A DNA stretch of 64,000 bases from Taibaiella koreensis (GTDB lineage: Bacteria; Bacteroidota; Bacteroidia; Chitinophagales; Chitinophagaceae): positions 62,001 to 126,000 of the forward strand of contig NZ_QVNU01000004.1 of the NCBI RefSeq assembly GCF_003545715.1. The letters run 5' to 3'. This document shows, one piece after another, positions 8,249-15,928 of the stretch. The notes beneath the pieces were generated by a model. The model had not been told where the DNA came from and ran no database searches. It saw only the letters and a program-made list of their open reading frames with translations. Numbering within the stretch: position 1 is the stretch's first letter; every line of letters begins with the position of its first letter. The position numbers and the translations under genes are program-made.

Positions 8249-9253
8249 ATGGATATTTTTCCGACACAATATTCCACACTGGCCTCCGGCGCGCTGAACC
8301 TGCGGCTACAAGAGGCTTTTGGCCTTAAGGATACCCATTGCCGCCTGCTCATCCGTAATGTAAGCGATGCCTATGTTTTTGGAAACGAAGCGGCGCAATA
8401 CCTGTTTAAGATCTATCGCGACGCTCACCGGAAGCCCGATGAAATACGAGGGGAAGTACAATTGCTGAATGCCCTGGCTGCGGGCGGGGCAAGGGTCGCA
8501 CAACCTGTTGCCGACCGCGCAGGCCATTACCTGCAAGCATTCCAGGCCGCCGAAGGCATCCGCTACGGCGTGCTATTTACCTGGGCTCCGGGAGAAGTGG
8601 TCATGGCTATGGACAAAACGCAATTGGAAACTGTAGGTCGTGAAATGGCGCGGATACACCAGATAAGCGAGCGCATTGAACTGGATCATCACCGCAGCGC
8701 CTATACGCCCGATACCACCATAGCCGAACCCTTGCAACGCATCGAACCGGCCTTTAAAGGTTTGGAAAGTGCTTATGCCTACCTGCACCAGGCAGGTGAC
8801 GAAGTATACCAGCAGCTCTCGGATATGAACACAGAAGCGTTCAGCAAAGGCTATTGCCATTACGATTTCCTGCCCAAGAACTTTCATTTCACCGCAGCAG
8901 GTGCGATCACTTTTTTTGATTTTGATTTTGCGGGAAAGGGTTTGCTGGCCAACGATATCGCCACTTTCTTCAATCACTTTTTCCTTGAAGTGACAGCCGG
9001 CCGGCTCACGATACCGGAGGCGCAGGAGGCTTTAGCTATATTCATAGCCGCCTATCGCCGGGTAAAACCGCTGTCCGATGCGGAAATACAAGCGATACCC
9101 GCACTCGGTTTTGCCTTCTGGACGTTTTATCTCGGCTTTCAGTACGACAGCTACGATGATTGGTCCAACTTTTTCTTTGGCCCCAGGTTTCTGCGGGAAA
9201 GGACGGCGCTCATCCGCAAATGGATGGAAACAGCACCCGCATTGCTTCCGTAA
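8249..9253 (+). CDS. Phosphotransferase (aminoglycoside phosphotransferase/choline kinase fold)
   Basis: 334 residues. The APH-type catalytic loop HYDFLPKN gives His204, Asp206 and Asn211, and the metal-binding FFDFDFAG has Asp224. An N-terminal lobe Lys lies in QYLFKIY. The length and motifs fit small-molecule or protein kinases of the APH family, such as SrkA or homoserine-kinase-like proteins; the substrate is not readable, and it need not confer antibiotic resistance. The ATG at 8249 is chosen over a TTG at 8240. Confidence 0.8.
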   Translation: MDIFPTQYSTLASGALNLRLQEAFGLKDTHCRLLIRNVSDAYVFGNEAAQYLFKIYRDAHRKPDEIRGEVQLLNALAAGGARVAQPVADRAGHYLQAFQAAEGIRYGVLFTWAPGEVVMAMDKTQLETVGREMARIHQISERIELDHHRSAYTPDTTIAEPLQRIEPAFKGLESAYAYLHQAGDEVYQQLSDMNTEAFSKGYCHYDFLPKNFHFTAAGAITFFDFDFAGKGLLANDIATFFNHFFLEVTAGRLTIPEAQEALAIFIAAYRRVKPLSDAEIQAIPALGFAFWTFYLGFQYDSYDDWSNFFFGPRFLRERTALIRKWMETAPALLP

Positions 9254-9324
9254 CAGGAAGGAATGCGGGGGGCGGCTTATTTCACTGAAAACTGAAACTT
9301 TTCCCATTGGGAATTCGGTTATTT

Positions 9325-9380
9325 AAACCGCGAAGGGCGCTAAGTAATGCACAAGCTCACAAAGGATGAAAGCGTCCGTA
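9325..9380. repeat. Degenerate dispersed repeat (AACCGCGAAGG type)
   Basis: The stretch AACCGCGAAGGGCGCTAAG, followed by a CACAAAGG block, resembles the complement of 32593-32635, which reads AACCGCGAAGGACACGAAGG. Similar sequences are scattered in many Bacteroidota genomes. It lies in the gap between the convergent kinase and MBL genes. Confidence 0.35.
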
Positions 9381-9426
9381 ACCCGCCGGCCTTGTCAGGT
9401 TTTACACGTCACACCATGTGATAAGC

Positions 9427-10188
9427 CTAACGGATAAACACTTCGCCATCGTCCGGCACCCCACAACGTGCTCCCAGCCCGGCTTTTTCCAGTGCTGCCC
9501 TCAGGGCAGCCCGGTCTTCCCGGCTATGGTTCACCGATTCCAGGTGCACCACATATACCTTTACCGCCGGCGCATAGTCGCACAGCGCCAGGATGTCTTT
9601 TGTATCCATCACAATAGGATCGCCTGTATCAAACCGCGCGCCGCCACCATTCACCACTACCATAGCCGGCTGGTAACGGTCCAGCGCCAGCTTTACTTCG
9701 TCGCACCAGATGGTATCGCCTGCGATATAGATACGCTGGCTTTCTCCCTCCAGTACATAGCCCGATACGGTACCCATGCGGATTCCGATATCACCCGTTC
9801 CGTGCCGGCCACCCGTACGGTAAAAGGTTATTCCATCCCAGTCCAGCCGGTCAATGATCGTCCTTACATCGGTAAAGCCTACCTGCCCGATGGCATCGGC
9901 ATCGCCGGGCTGGCAAAAGACGGGGATATTCTTACATAACCGTTCCTGTGCCACCCGGTCCCAGTGATCAAGGTGCAAGTGCGTCAGCAGCACGGCATCG
10001 GTCTGCTGTAGCAAGGCATCCAACGCAGCATCATCGATGGGCAGCGCCGCCGTCGGATTGGGTGTATCGTTGCCCGTACCCGGGAATGCCGGATAAGCGC
10101 CTTTTGGCGCGAGCATAGGGTCGATCAAGATATGCTTGCCACCAAGGGTAAGCCATTGGGTGGCATTGCGAAGCAATTGTACCGTCAT
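9427..10188 (-). CDS. MBL-fold metal-dependent hydrolase (UlaG-like)
   Basis: 253 residues. The metallo-beta-lactamase signature HLHLDH occupies residues 70-75, followed by a ligand His in RHGTGD, an Asp in YIAGDT and a late VVHLESVNH. This pattern fits UlaG/L-ascorbate-6-phosphate-lactonase-like or general MBL hydrolases with two metal sites. It is divergent from the HxlR regulator at 10278, with 89 bp between start codons, and is the most likely target of that regulator. Confidence 0.85.
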   Translation of the reverse strand: MTVQLLRNATQWLTLGGKHILIDPMLAPKGAYPAFPGTGNDTPNPTAALPIDDAALDALLQQTDAVLLTHLHLDHWDRVAQERLCKNIPVFCQPGDADAIGQVGFTDVRTIIDRLDWDGITFYRTGGRHGTGDIGIRMGTVSGYVLEGESQRIYIAGDTIWCDEVKLALDRYQPAMVVVNGGGARFDTGDPIVMDTKDILALCDYAPAVKVYVVHLESVNHSREDRAALRAALEKAGLGARCGVPDDGEVFIR

Positions 10189-10238
10189 TGTGCTTAATTT
10201 TACACAAAATTGCTACTCGCTGCCGGATCTGCCAAGAA

Positions 10239-10275
10239 GGTCACCTGCAGGTAACCCGGTCACCCATCGGTAACC
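10239..10275 (+). promoter_or_regulatory. Two tandem 18-bp imperfect palindromes, candidate HxlR operator
   Basis: Two units, GGTCACCTGCAGGTAACC (10239-10256) and GGTCACCCATCGGTAACC (10258-10275), share the pattern GGTCACC-N4-GGTAACC and repeat with a 19-bp period. They end two bases before the HxlR ATG and lie in the divergent gap with the MBL gene. Binding here would block the regulator gene and could control the divergent promoter. Confidence 0.6.
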
Positions 10276-10277
10276 TT

Positions 10278-10655
10278 ATGACGGAACAACAATTCAGATA
10301 TTGCGGCCTTAACGTGGCGCTAAAGGCCCTCACAGGAAAATGGAAGCCCGTGGTGCTGTTCCATCTTTTTCATAATGCAGACATCCGGTCCAACGAGCTG
10401 TGGCGTGTGATCCCGAAAGTGTCGAAAAAGGTATTGCTGGAGCAGCTCCGGCAAATGGAGGACGATGGTCTTATCCTGCGTGAAGAAAGACACCACTTTC
10501 CGCCCGAGGTCTATTACCGCTTATCTGAAAAAGGTAAGGCCCTGGGCACAGCCCTGGTCGGCCTGGAAGCCTGGGCCAACGAACATGCGCCCGCACAGGT
10601 AGCCGATATCCTGGCGCAGGAAAAACATCCGCCCCTATCCGGCCAGGAAAAATAA
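10278..10655 (+). CDS. HxlR-family winged-helix regulator
   Basis: 125 residues from the ATG at 10278; a longer frame reaches 10188 but runs through the operator repeats. The winged-helix core has ALTGKWKPVVLFHLF, SNELWRVIPKVSKKVLLEQL, the LEDDGLI-like QMEDDGLILREE and a wing with VYYRLSEKGKAL, all diagnostic of HxlR (PF01638). It probably represses the divergent MBL hydrolase and itself. Confidence 0.88.
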   Translation: MTEQQFRYCGLNVALKALTGKWKPVVLFHLFHNADIRSNELWRVIPKVSKKVLLEQLRQMEDDGLILREERHHFPPEVYYRLSEKGKALGTALVGLEAWANEHAPAQVADILAQEKHPPLSGQEK

Positions 10656-10804
10656 AAACGCGAGCGCCACCTCTCTTTTGACGAAACGCATTGCCAACGC
10701 GCGCAGCATGCCCGGCTGTTAGCTGCAAGGGCATAGCATCCATCATTATGTAAATGAATTGTCAATCGTCGTTTCCCGGTAAACGTTCCGCCCTGCAAAT
10801 AGTC

Positions 10805-10834
10805 TATCCATTGCCCGACACCGGGTTTTGGATA
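10805..10834. other. Hairpin in the 10656-10931 gap
   Basis: TATCCA and TGGATA arms enclose CCCGACACCGGG. The gap holds no convincing gene. A promoter-like TTAAATTTGC near 10902-10911 serves the next gene. Confidence 0.3.
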
Positions 10835-10931
10835 GGATAAACGTTAAAACAGCTCACTTCATGCCAGCATTATTTACCAGTGAATCGTGACTGAGTTACC
10901 TTAAATTTGCTAACCTCTAATCTTTATTCAA

Positions 10932-11468
10932 ATGAAACGTTTGATCATCCTGCTGGCCCTTAGCAGCTTCGCCCAGCTCACCTGGGGACAAACCCGCTCC
11001 GGCAAACAAGCCAATCATAAGGCCGGTCTTATTCAGCTCAATGGCGGCGCCGTGAGCGAGCACGCGCAGCAGCAATTCGCAAGCGATTTTCAGAATACTT
11101 CGGGTATCGGCTGGAAACGCGAGACATTTTACGACCGTGTACATTTTACCAATGCCAACGGCAGCACTATGGATGCTTACTATGATATTGAGGGCAAGCT
11201 GATCGGAACGACCGCCGCTGCTTCTTTTAATGAAATTCCCCCTGCGGCGCAAAAGGAGATTTCCAAGCGGTATCCCAACTGTAGCAATGCTCCCGTGCTC
11301 TTCTTCGACGACAATAATGATAATGATACCGATATGTTCCTTTACGGAAGCACATTTGATGATGCCGATGCCTATTTTGTCCAGGTACGGGACAAGAAGG
11401 GTAAGCTGGAAATACTAAAGGTGGATCCGTCCGGCAAGGTTTACCGCTTTCCCGGCAAGCAATCCTAG
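10932..11468 (+). CDS. Secreted PepSY-like hypothetical protein
   Basis: 178 residues with a signal peptide cut near TWGQ. The middle (EIPPAAQKEISKRYPNCSNA) resembles the helix of PepSY-like (BLIP-type) repeats common in Bacteroidota secreted proteins. An acidic Asp/Asn run, FFDDNNDNDTD, follows and may bind metal. No enzymatic motif is visible. It sits alone between a regulator and an SDR gene. Confidence 0.55.
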   Translation: MKRLIILLALSSFAQLTWGQTRSGKQANHKAGLIQLNGGAVSEHAQQQFASDFQNTSGIGWKRETFYDRVHFTNANGSTMDAYYDIEGKLIGTTAAASFNEIPPAAQKEISKRYPNCSNAPVLFFDDNNDNDTDMFLYGSTFDDADAYFVQVRDKKGKLEILKVDPSGKVYRFPGKQS

Positions 11469-11486
11469 CGCTTATTGTTCTATTTT

Positions 11487-11537
11487 AAGAGGCTACCTCC
11501 TGTGTTTGCATGAAGCAAATACAGGAGGTGGCCTCTT
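11487..11537. terminator. Bidirectional intrinsic terminator
   Basis: A long stem pairs AAGAGGCTACCTCCTGT..TTTGC with GCAAAT.ACAGGAGGTGGCCTCTT around a five-base loop. It lies between the convergent genes ending at 11468 and 11560, with A/T-rich flanks on both sides. Confidence 0.75.
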
Positions 11538-11559
11538 CCTTTATATGCAGCATCAAGGC

Positions 11560-12156
11560 CTAATACACTTTGATCACCTGGCCGGTACCGGCGCCCAGGA
11601 CGCTCCTCAGGTAACCATAAACTACCTGTTTCATAGTCACGGGGATCTGGCCAGGGAAATAGGGAAAATATTGTGGTGAATCTTCGACTACGTTGGGGCT
11701 CACCGCATTGATACGTACACCGTTCTCCAATTCTACGGCAGCTGAGCGCACAAACGATTCAATGGCGCCGTTAGTGGTGGCTGGGTTGGCCCCCAACAGG
11801 ATCGGCTGCTCGCTGAGAATGCCGGAGGTGAGGGTGAAGGAGCCCTTGTGATTAATGTAATGCTGACCCATCAGTACCAGGTTCACCTGACCCATGAGCT
11901 TGCTTTCGATACCGATCCTGAATTCCTTATCAGTCATTTCCTTAAGCGGCCCGAAATGCGCGTTGCCACTCGCGCAGATCAAGGCATCGAAGTTCCCTGC
12001 CTGCTCGTACATACGCCGGATGCTGTCCGGCATCCCGATGTCGGCCAGGATATCACCGCTTTTTGAGCCTACCCTGATGACTTCATGCTCCTTTTCCAGG
12101 GCAGCAGTTACCTGCCTGCCGATAACGCCCGAGGCGCCAATAATAATGATCTTCAT
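11560..12156 (-). CDS. Short-chain dehydrogenase-like protein lacking the usual catalytic Tyr
   Basis: 198 residues. The Rossmann motif GASGVIG at 7-13, CASGNAHFG (NAG-like) and a Ser in LTSGIL are present. Where YxxxK is expected the sequence reads TTNGAIESF, so the standard proton-donor Tyr and Lys are missing. It is shorter than classical SDRs (about 250). It resembles a recognised group of short SDR-like proteins with an NGA motif; the function is unknown. The 57-bp gap suggests co-transcription with the methyltransferase upstream. Confidence 0.75.
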   Translation of the reverse strand: MKIIIIGASGVIGRQVTAALEKEHEVIRVGSKSGDILADIGMPDSIRRMYEQAGNFDALICASGNAHFGPLKEMTDKEFRIGIESKLMGQVNLVLMGQHYINHKGSFTLTSGILSEQPILLGANPATTNGAIESFVRSAAVELENGVRINAVSPNVVEDSPQYFPYFPGQIPVTMKQVVYGYLRSVLGAGTGQVIKVY

Positions 12157-12213
12157 TGAAATGATACGTTTAATTGAAGTGAATAATGAACATACGCTAC
12201 CCTGTCTGCCCGC

Positions 12214-12852
12214 TTACAGCGGCTTCCTGGCGGCAAACCGGAGCACAGAGCCCTTTCCCCTGTGATAAAGGCCTTCTTCAAGCAGGACCACCTCTTCCCG
12301 ACAATGAATGATCTCATACCGGTTGAAGAGGGTCTGCATATCGTCTTCGGAAAAAAGCATCTCAATATCGTCGGGGCCGCCTACCCTGGGATCAAGCGCT
12401 TTCCATTGCAGGTGCGCCTTACCAAAGGCCTCGAAAATGAACGTTCCGCCCGGCTTGAGATAACGGTCCAGCCTCCGGTAAAAAGCCGGTATCTGTTCCG
12501 GCGCCACATGCGCATAGATTGCTCCTATGGCGTCGAAGGAGGCTTCATCCCAACCCAAGTCGGTCCCATCGCTTACCTGGTAAGCGATGCTCACCCCTTT
12601 CTCCGCTGCGAGCTGCAGCGCTTTTGCTTGTCCCTCGCTGCTCAGGTCAAACGAGTGGACCTTCCAACCCCGGGTAGCGGCATAGACGCCGTTACGCCCT
12701 TCGCCATCGGCTGGCATCAGTATCGATCCGGGTGCCAGCTGTTCTAAGCAGGAGGCAAAGAAATGGTTGGGGGCTTTACCGTAAGCAAAATCCTGCTGTC
12801 GGTAACGCTCGTCCCATTTGTTCCTGTCTTGTTGTTGCCGTGTAGTGGCCAT
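12214..12852 (-). CDS. Class I SAM-dependent methyltransferase (TehB/TPMT-like)
   Basis: 212 residues. An N-terminal KWDERYRQQDFAYGKAPN, typical of thiopurine-methyltransferase/TehB-type enzymes, precedes motif I SILMPADGEGRNGVYAA (the GxG reads DGEGRN, as usual in this group), acidic FDLS and motif III LKPGGTFIFEAF. The substrate is unknown; candidates are small nucleophiles or oxyanions. Probably co-transcribed with the SDR downstream. Confidence 0.8.
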   Translation of the reverse strand: MATTRQQQDRNKWDERYRQQDFAYGKAPNHFFASCLEQLAPGSILMPADGEGRNGVYAATRGWKVHSFDLSSEGQAKALQLAAEKGVSIAYQVSDGTDLGWDEASFDAIGAIYAHVAPEQIPAFYRRLDRYLKPGGTFIFEAFGKAHLQWKALDPRVGGPDDIEMLFSEDDMQTLFNRYEIIHCREEVVLLEEGLYHRGKGSVLRFAARKPL

Positions 12853-12925
12853 ATACTATCTTTTTTTAGCAAAATTAAAGCCTGCCGTTTCTGGCCGGTA
12901 GGACAATTGCACGGTTCTGCAGGAG

Positions 12926-13783
12926 TTATCCCGGGTTTTTGTCCCGGAATGCTCCCGGCGAGATACCCGTATGTTTCCTGAAAAAGCGGATGAAATAAGC
13001 AACATCATCAAAGCCCAGTCTGGCGGCGATTTCTTTCACCTGGCTCTTCGTACCCAGCAGGTAGCGACGTGCCTCCAGTAGTACCTGATCGGCGATCATC
13101 TCTGAGCAGGTTTTATTAAGCAATGCTTTGGTAATGGCGTTCAGCTGATACGGCGAAAGATGCAGCTGTTGCGCATAATAAGCCACCAGCTTCTGCTCAT
13201 GGCTATGGGCTTCCAGCAAGGTGCGGAAAGCATCCAGTTGCTCCTGCCGGTACAGGCCGGTGGCATGTGGCGGCCTCTCTTGTAGCCGTTGTACACTTAC
13301 CAGGAACAGATAAACATAAGCCGCAACGGCATCTTTATAAGGCTCTTGCTTCGCTCCTATCTCTGCCGCCAATGCATCGAGCAAATGCAGCAGCTGTGTC
13401 ATACGCTCCCTGCCCGCATTATAGTATGGGTAACGGCAGGCATGCTGCAAAGCCTGCTGCCACACGTTGTCGCGACCGGCAGTAAAACCCGTTCCAAACT
13501 GTACCAGATAACCGGTGCTGCCGGCCTGCAATCGCAGGCGATGCACCTGGCCGGGGCGCATAATGAATAGAGAATGATCGGATACGGGATAGGTATTGAA
13601 GTCAATACTGTGCTCACCTGAGCCCTGCTGCAGCGCCAGCAGGTAGTAAAAGTCGTGCCGGTGCAGCTCCTGCACCAAATCGGCGCCCTTCAGCAGGGAC
13701 GGAATGTCCCGGATGAGGAACTGCTCCGCGAAGGCAGATTCCTGCTGCTCCGGACTGAGACGACGTGTGGGTATCTTTTTCAT
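12926..13783 (-). CDS. AraC-family transcriptional regulator
   Basis: 285 residues from the ATG at 13783; the frame extends to 13828 but would overlap the gene upstream. The N-terminal cupin-like sensor (about 20-130) includes LHRHDFYYLLAL and MRPGQVHRL. The C-terminal double HTH (about 185-285) includes QLHLSPYQLNAITKALLNKT and VKEIAARLGFDDVAYFIRFFRKHTGISPGAFR. It starts 14 nt after the DUF5990 stop, so the two are probably one operon. Confidence 0.88.
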   Translation of the reverse strand: MKKIPTRRLSPEQQESAFAEQFLIRDIPSLLKGADLVQELHRHDFYYLLALQQGSGEHSIDFNTYPVSDHSLFIMRPGQVHRLRLQAGSTGYLVQFGTGFTAGRDNVWQQALQHACRYPYYNAGRERMTQLLHLLDALAAEIGAKQEPYKDAVAAYVYLFLVSVQRLQERPPHATGLYRQEQLDAFRTLLEAHSHEQKLVAYYAQQLHLSPYQLNAITKALLNKTCSEMIADQVLLEARRYLLGTKSQVKEIAARLGFDDVAYFIRFFRKHTGISPGAFRDKNPG

Positions 13784-13797
13784 AATGAACCGGAAGA

Positions 13798-14238
13798 TCA
13801 GATGCTGTCCGCGACGCCGGAACGCCAACCCGGGAAAGGCTTTACCGTAGCGCAGTTGGGGCCACCATCCTTACCCGTTCCTGGTACACGGGTCTCTACC
13901 ATTGCCCCTTTGCCGGCGATCTGCTCCCAGCCGATACCTGTAAGGGGGATCTTCAGCCGCCGGGACCACTCCGTACCCGTCTGCCCGGCATAGGTGCCGA
14001 TATCGATATACAGAAACCTTGCGCCTTTCGGTCCCTGGACAAAGGGGCCGGCATAATCGGGTACGGGATCTTTATCCGGGCTGCCCTTGATGTTTACCGT
14101 ACAGCGGAAATGCAGGTCAGTCCCTTCGGACCGTTGCTTCTGAACCGTTTCGTAGGTGCTACCCGAACCTTTTTGCAAGCCAAAATCAACGCCTGCAGGC
14201 GGCCGTTCGAGCAGGATCATAAGTGTCAGCTCCGTCAT
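13798..14238 (-). CDS. DUF5990 family protein
   Basis: 146 residues. The start MTELTLMILLERPPAGVDFG, the LQKGSGSTYETVQKQRS segment and FLYIDIGTYAGQ..WSRRLKIPL match my recollection of DUF5990, a Bacteroidota-centred family of unknown function. No signal peptide. It is immediately upstream of the AraC regulator. Confidence 0.75.
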   Translation of the reverse strand: MTELTLMILLERPPAGVDFGLQKGSGSTYETVQKQRSEGTDLHFRCTVNIKGSPDKDPVPDYAGPFVQGPKGARFLYIDIGTYAGQTGTEWSRRLKIPLTGIGWEQIAGKGAMVETRVPGTGKDGGPNCATVKPFPGWRSGVADSI

Positions 14239-14350
14239 TATATCGTTTATTTACCATAGCCCTGCCTGCTTACTGAATACCCTTATGCCGGGCCATGGGA
14301 ACGTCTGGATGTTGCTATCCTTTTGGGACATATTTTCCCGATAAAGGTAA

Positions 14351-14421
14351 AGCAAAAAAGCCGTCCCAAAAGGCCTCAAGCCCGTCACATGGACCGCAGT
14401 CGACATGTAAACAGGCTTGAG
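14351..14421 (-). terminator. Stem-loop terminator after the lanthipeptide gene
   Basis: CTCAAGCC.GT.ACATG (14375-14391) pairs with CATGT.A..GGCTTGAG (14404-14421). On the minus strand a run of six T (complement of AAAAAA near 14354-14359) follows. It would end a short monocistronic transcript of the precursor gene. The stem has mismatches. Confidence 0.5.
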
Positions 14422-14461
14422 ACATCAGTTTGGAACAGCTTCTGCTCTTGCTTTAATACCA

Positions 14462-14734
14462 TCAGGCTGTAACCGGGCAGCCATTACTGCAGCCTTGCGG
14501 CTCCGTCGCCGGAATGCAGACATGCGTCGCGCAGCAGTTGGACAACCAATCGATAGCGATCGAAGGACAGCCGTTGCTACAGCCCACCGGCTCGGTAGGC
14601 GGGATACAGGGACATACTGAAGGGTTAAGACGGCTGTCGTTCCCACCCATGGCCTGCAGCGACTGGCCGGGACTGAGTGTGGTGATCGTCTTTTTGTTGA
14701 GGCTAAGCCGGGTACTGAGGTGTTTCTTTTTCAT
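14462..14734 (-). CDS. Class I lanthipeptide precursor with tandemly duplicated core (orphan)
   Basis: 90 residues. The leader MKKKHLSTRLSLNKKTITTL and a GG at 30-31 match the Bacteroidota class I lanthipeptide precursor pattern (pinensin-type leaders). The 59-residue core has nine Cys (41, 43, 52, 56, 67, 68, 73, 82, 86) and ten Ser/Thr. It contains two copies, 30 residues apart, of CIP-x-TEP-x-GCSNGCP-x-x-A (residues 43-60 and 73-90), identical at 14 of 18 positions. No dehydratase, cyclase, protease or exporter of lanthipeptide type is in the window, so modification would act in trans. A promoter-like GCTAATTTTG lies upstream on the minus strand. Confidence 0.75.
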   Translation of the reverse strand: MKKKHLSTRLSLNKKTITTLSPGQSLQAMGGNDSRLNPSVCPCIPPTEPVGCSNGCPSIAIDWLSNCCATHVCIPATEPQGCSNGCPVTA

Positions 14735-14959
14735 CGTTCCTAGTTTGGTTACCTACAAAATTAGCGGTAATGAGCAACCGCTGTATTCCATGAAAACCCT
14801 GAAATTGAGGCAGGACAGCAACAGGATATCCCCTGCTGCTGTTCCTTCCGGCCCGCAATAGGCAACAGACCCCAATCCCCGAGCAGTACCGGTTTCCGGC
14901 AAGTAGCCTGCACCAGGTTTTAAATGGCTACATTAGCTGAAAATTATAGAAGCAGGATC

Positions 14960-15841
14960 ATGTTCGATTTCAGATTGAAGGTATTTAAAGTAGCGGCGCA
15001 GCGGCTCAGCTTTACCCGGGCGGCCGAAGAGCTGTTTATTTCCCAACCCGCCGTGAGCAAGCATATCCATGAGATCGAGTCGCATTATAAAGTGAGATTA
15101 TTTGACCGTAATGGTACCCGCATCGGGCTTACTCCGGCGGGCAGGCTGCTGTCGGATCATGTAGAAAGGCTGTCCCGGATCTATGATGATATCGACCTGG
15201 AAATGGCGGCATTGTCCGACGATGTGGGGGGTATGCTACGGATCGGCGCCAGCACGACTGTGGCGCAATATTACCTTCCCCGGTACCTGGCGTCTTTTAA
15301 GAAGAAGTTCCCGGAAGTGAAGGTGACATTGACTGTAAACAATACGGAGACCGTTGAGCACCTGCTGGGCGAGGGCAAGATCGATATGGGTATTGTGGAA
15401 GGCGAATCCAGGCGACAGCACATTACCTATACAAGTATCGCCAAAGATGAGCTGGTATTGTGCTGCAGGACCGGAAATCCCTTTGTAAAGAAGCCGGTGA
15501 TCAGGCCGGAAGAGCTGAAATCCCTGCCCTTCGTCATGCGCGAAGCTGGTTCCGGATCGCTCGATGTTGTCTTTAGGGCCTTAAGGAAAAACGGGATCAA
15601 TCCTTCGGCGCTGACGATAGCGCTCGAGCTGCAAAGCACAGAAAGTATCAAGTCTTACCTCGTACACTCCGATGCCTTTGCGTTTCTGTCCATACATGCC
15701 ATTCTTAGAGAGCTGCGGGAAAATGAGTTGCAGATCATAGACATAAAAGGGATCGATATAGACCGCAGCTTTTTTCTGGTCACGCCGCACGGTGATGTCA
15801 ACCGGCTCCGGGAGCTATTTTTCCGGCATATACAATCCTGA
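14960..15841 (+). CDS. LysR-family regulator, YeiE-like by context
   Basis: 293 residues from the ATG at 14960; an in-frame ATG at 14924 overlaps a TACATTAG promoter-like box. The N-terminal HTH RLSFTRAAEELFISQPAVSK and VRLFDRNGTRIGLTPAG are canonical LysR. The substrate-binding domain includes LRIGASTTVAQYYLP and VNNTETVEHLL, typical of the CysB/CbbR/YeiE branch. It lies directly before a YeiH-family transporter, the same pairing as yeiE-yeiH in enterobacteria, where YeiE responds to sulfite. Confidence 0.85.
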   Translation: MFDFRLKVFKVAAQRLSFTRAAEELFISQPAVSKHIHEIESHYKVRLFDRNGTRIGLTPAGRLLSDHVERLSRIYDDIDLEMAALSDDVGGMLRIGASTTVAQYYLPRYLASFKKKFPEVKVTLTVNNTETVEHLLGEGKIDMGIVEGESRRQHITYTSIAKDELVLCCRTGNPFVKKPVIRPEELKSLPFVMREAGSGSLDVVFRALRKNGINPSALTIALELQSTESIKSYLVHSDAFAFLSIHAILRELRENELQIIDIKGIDIDRSFFLVTPHGDVNRLRELFFRHIQS

Positions 15842-15855
15842 TAACCGGAGGTTAT
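15841..15855. promoter_or_regulatory. Small palindrome between LysR and YeiH genes
   Basis: ATAACCGGAGGTTAT is a perfect 6-bp inverted repeat with a 3-bp spacer that begins in the LysR stop codon. It is a candidate LysR binding site ahead of the transporter gene. A CATCTTTGC box near 15900 could be the -7 element. Confidence 0.35.
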
Positions 15856-15928
15856 CGCGGATGATGGATAGTGATTTCCCCGGCGCCGGTACAGGGTTCA
15901 TCTTTGCAGGGAAACAGCACTATAAAAA

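Noticed and set aside
10514-10798. Minus-strand open frame overlapping the HxlR 3' end
   Set aside because: Cys/Arg/Ser-rich composition typical of an antisense shadow; no start context or family features.
14425-14646. Alternative minus-strand frame overlapping the lanthipeptide gene
   Set aside because: It has no leader motif. The chosen frame has a typical leader, GG site and repeated Cys motif.
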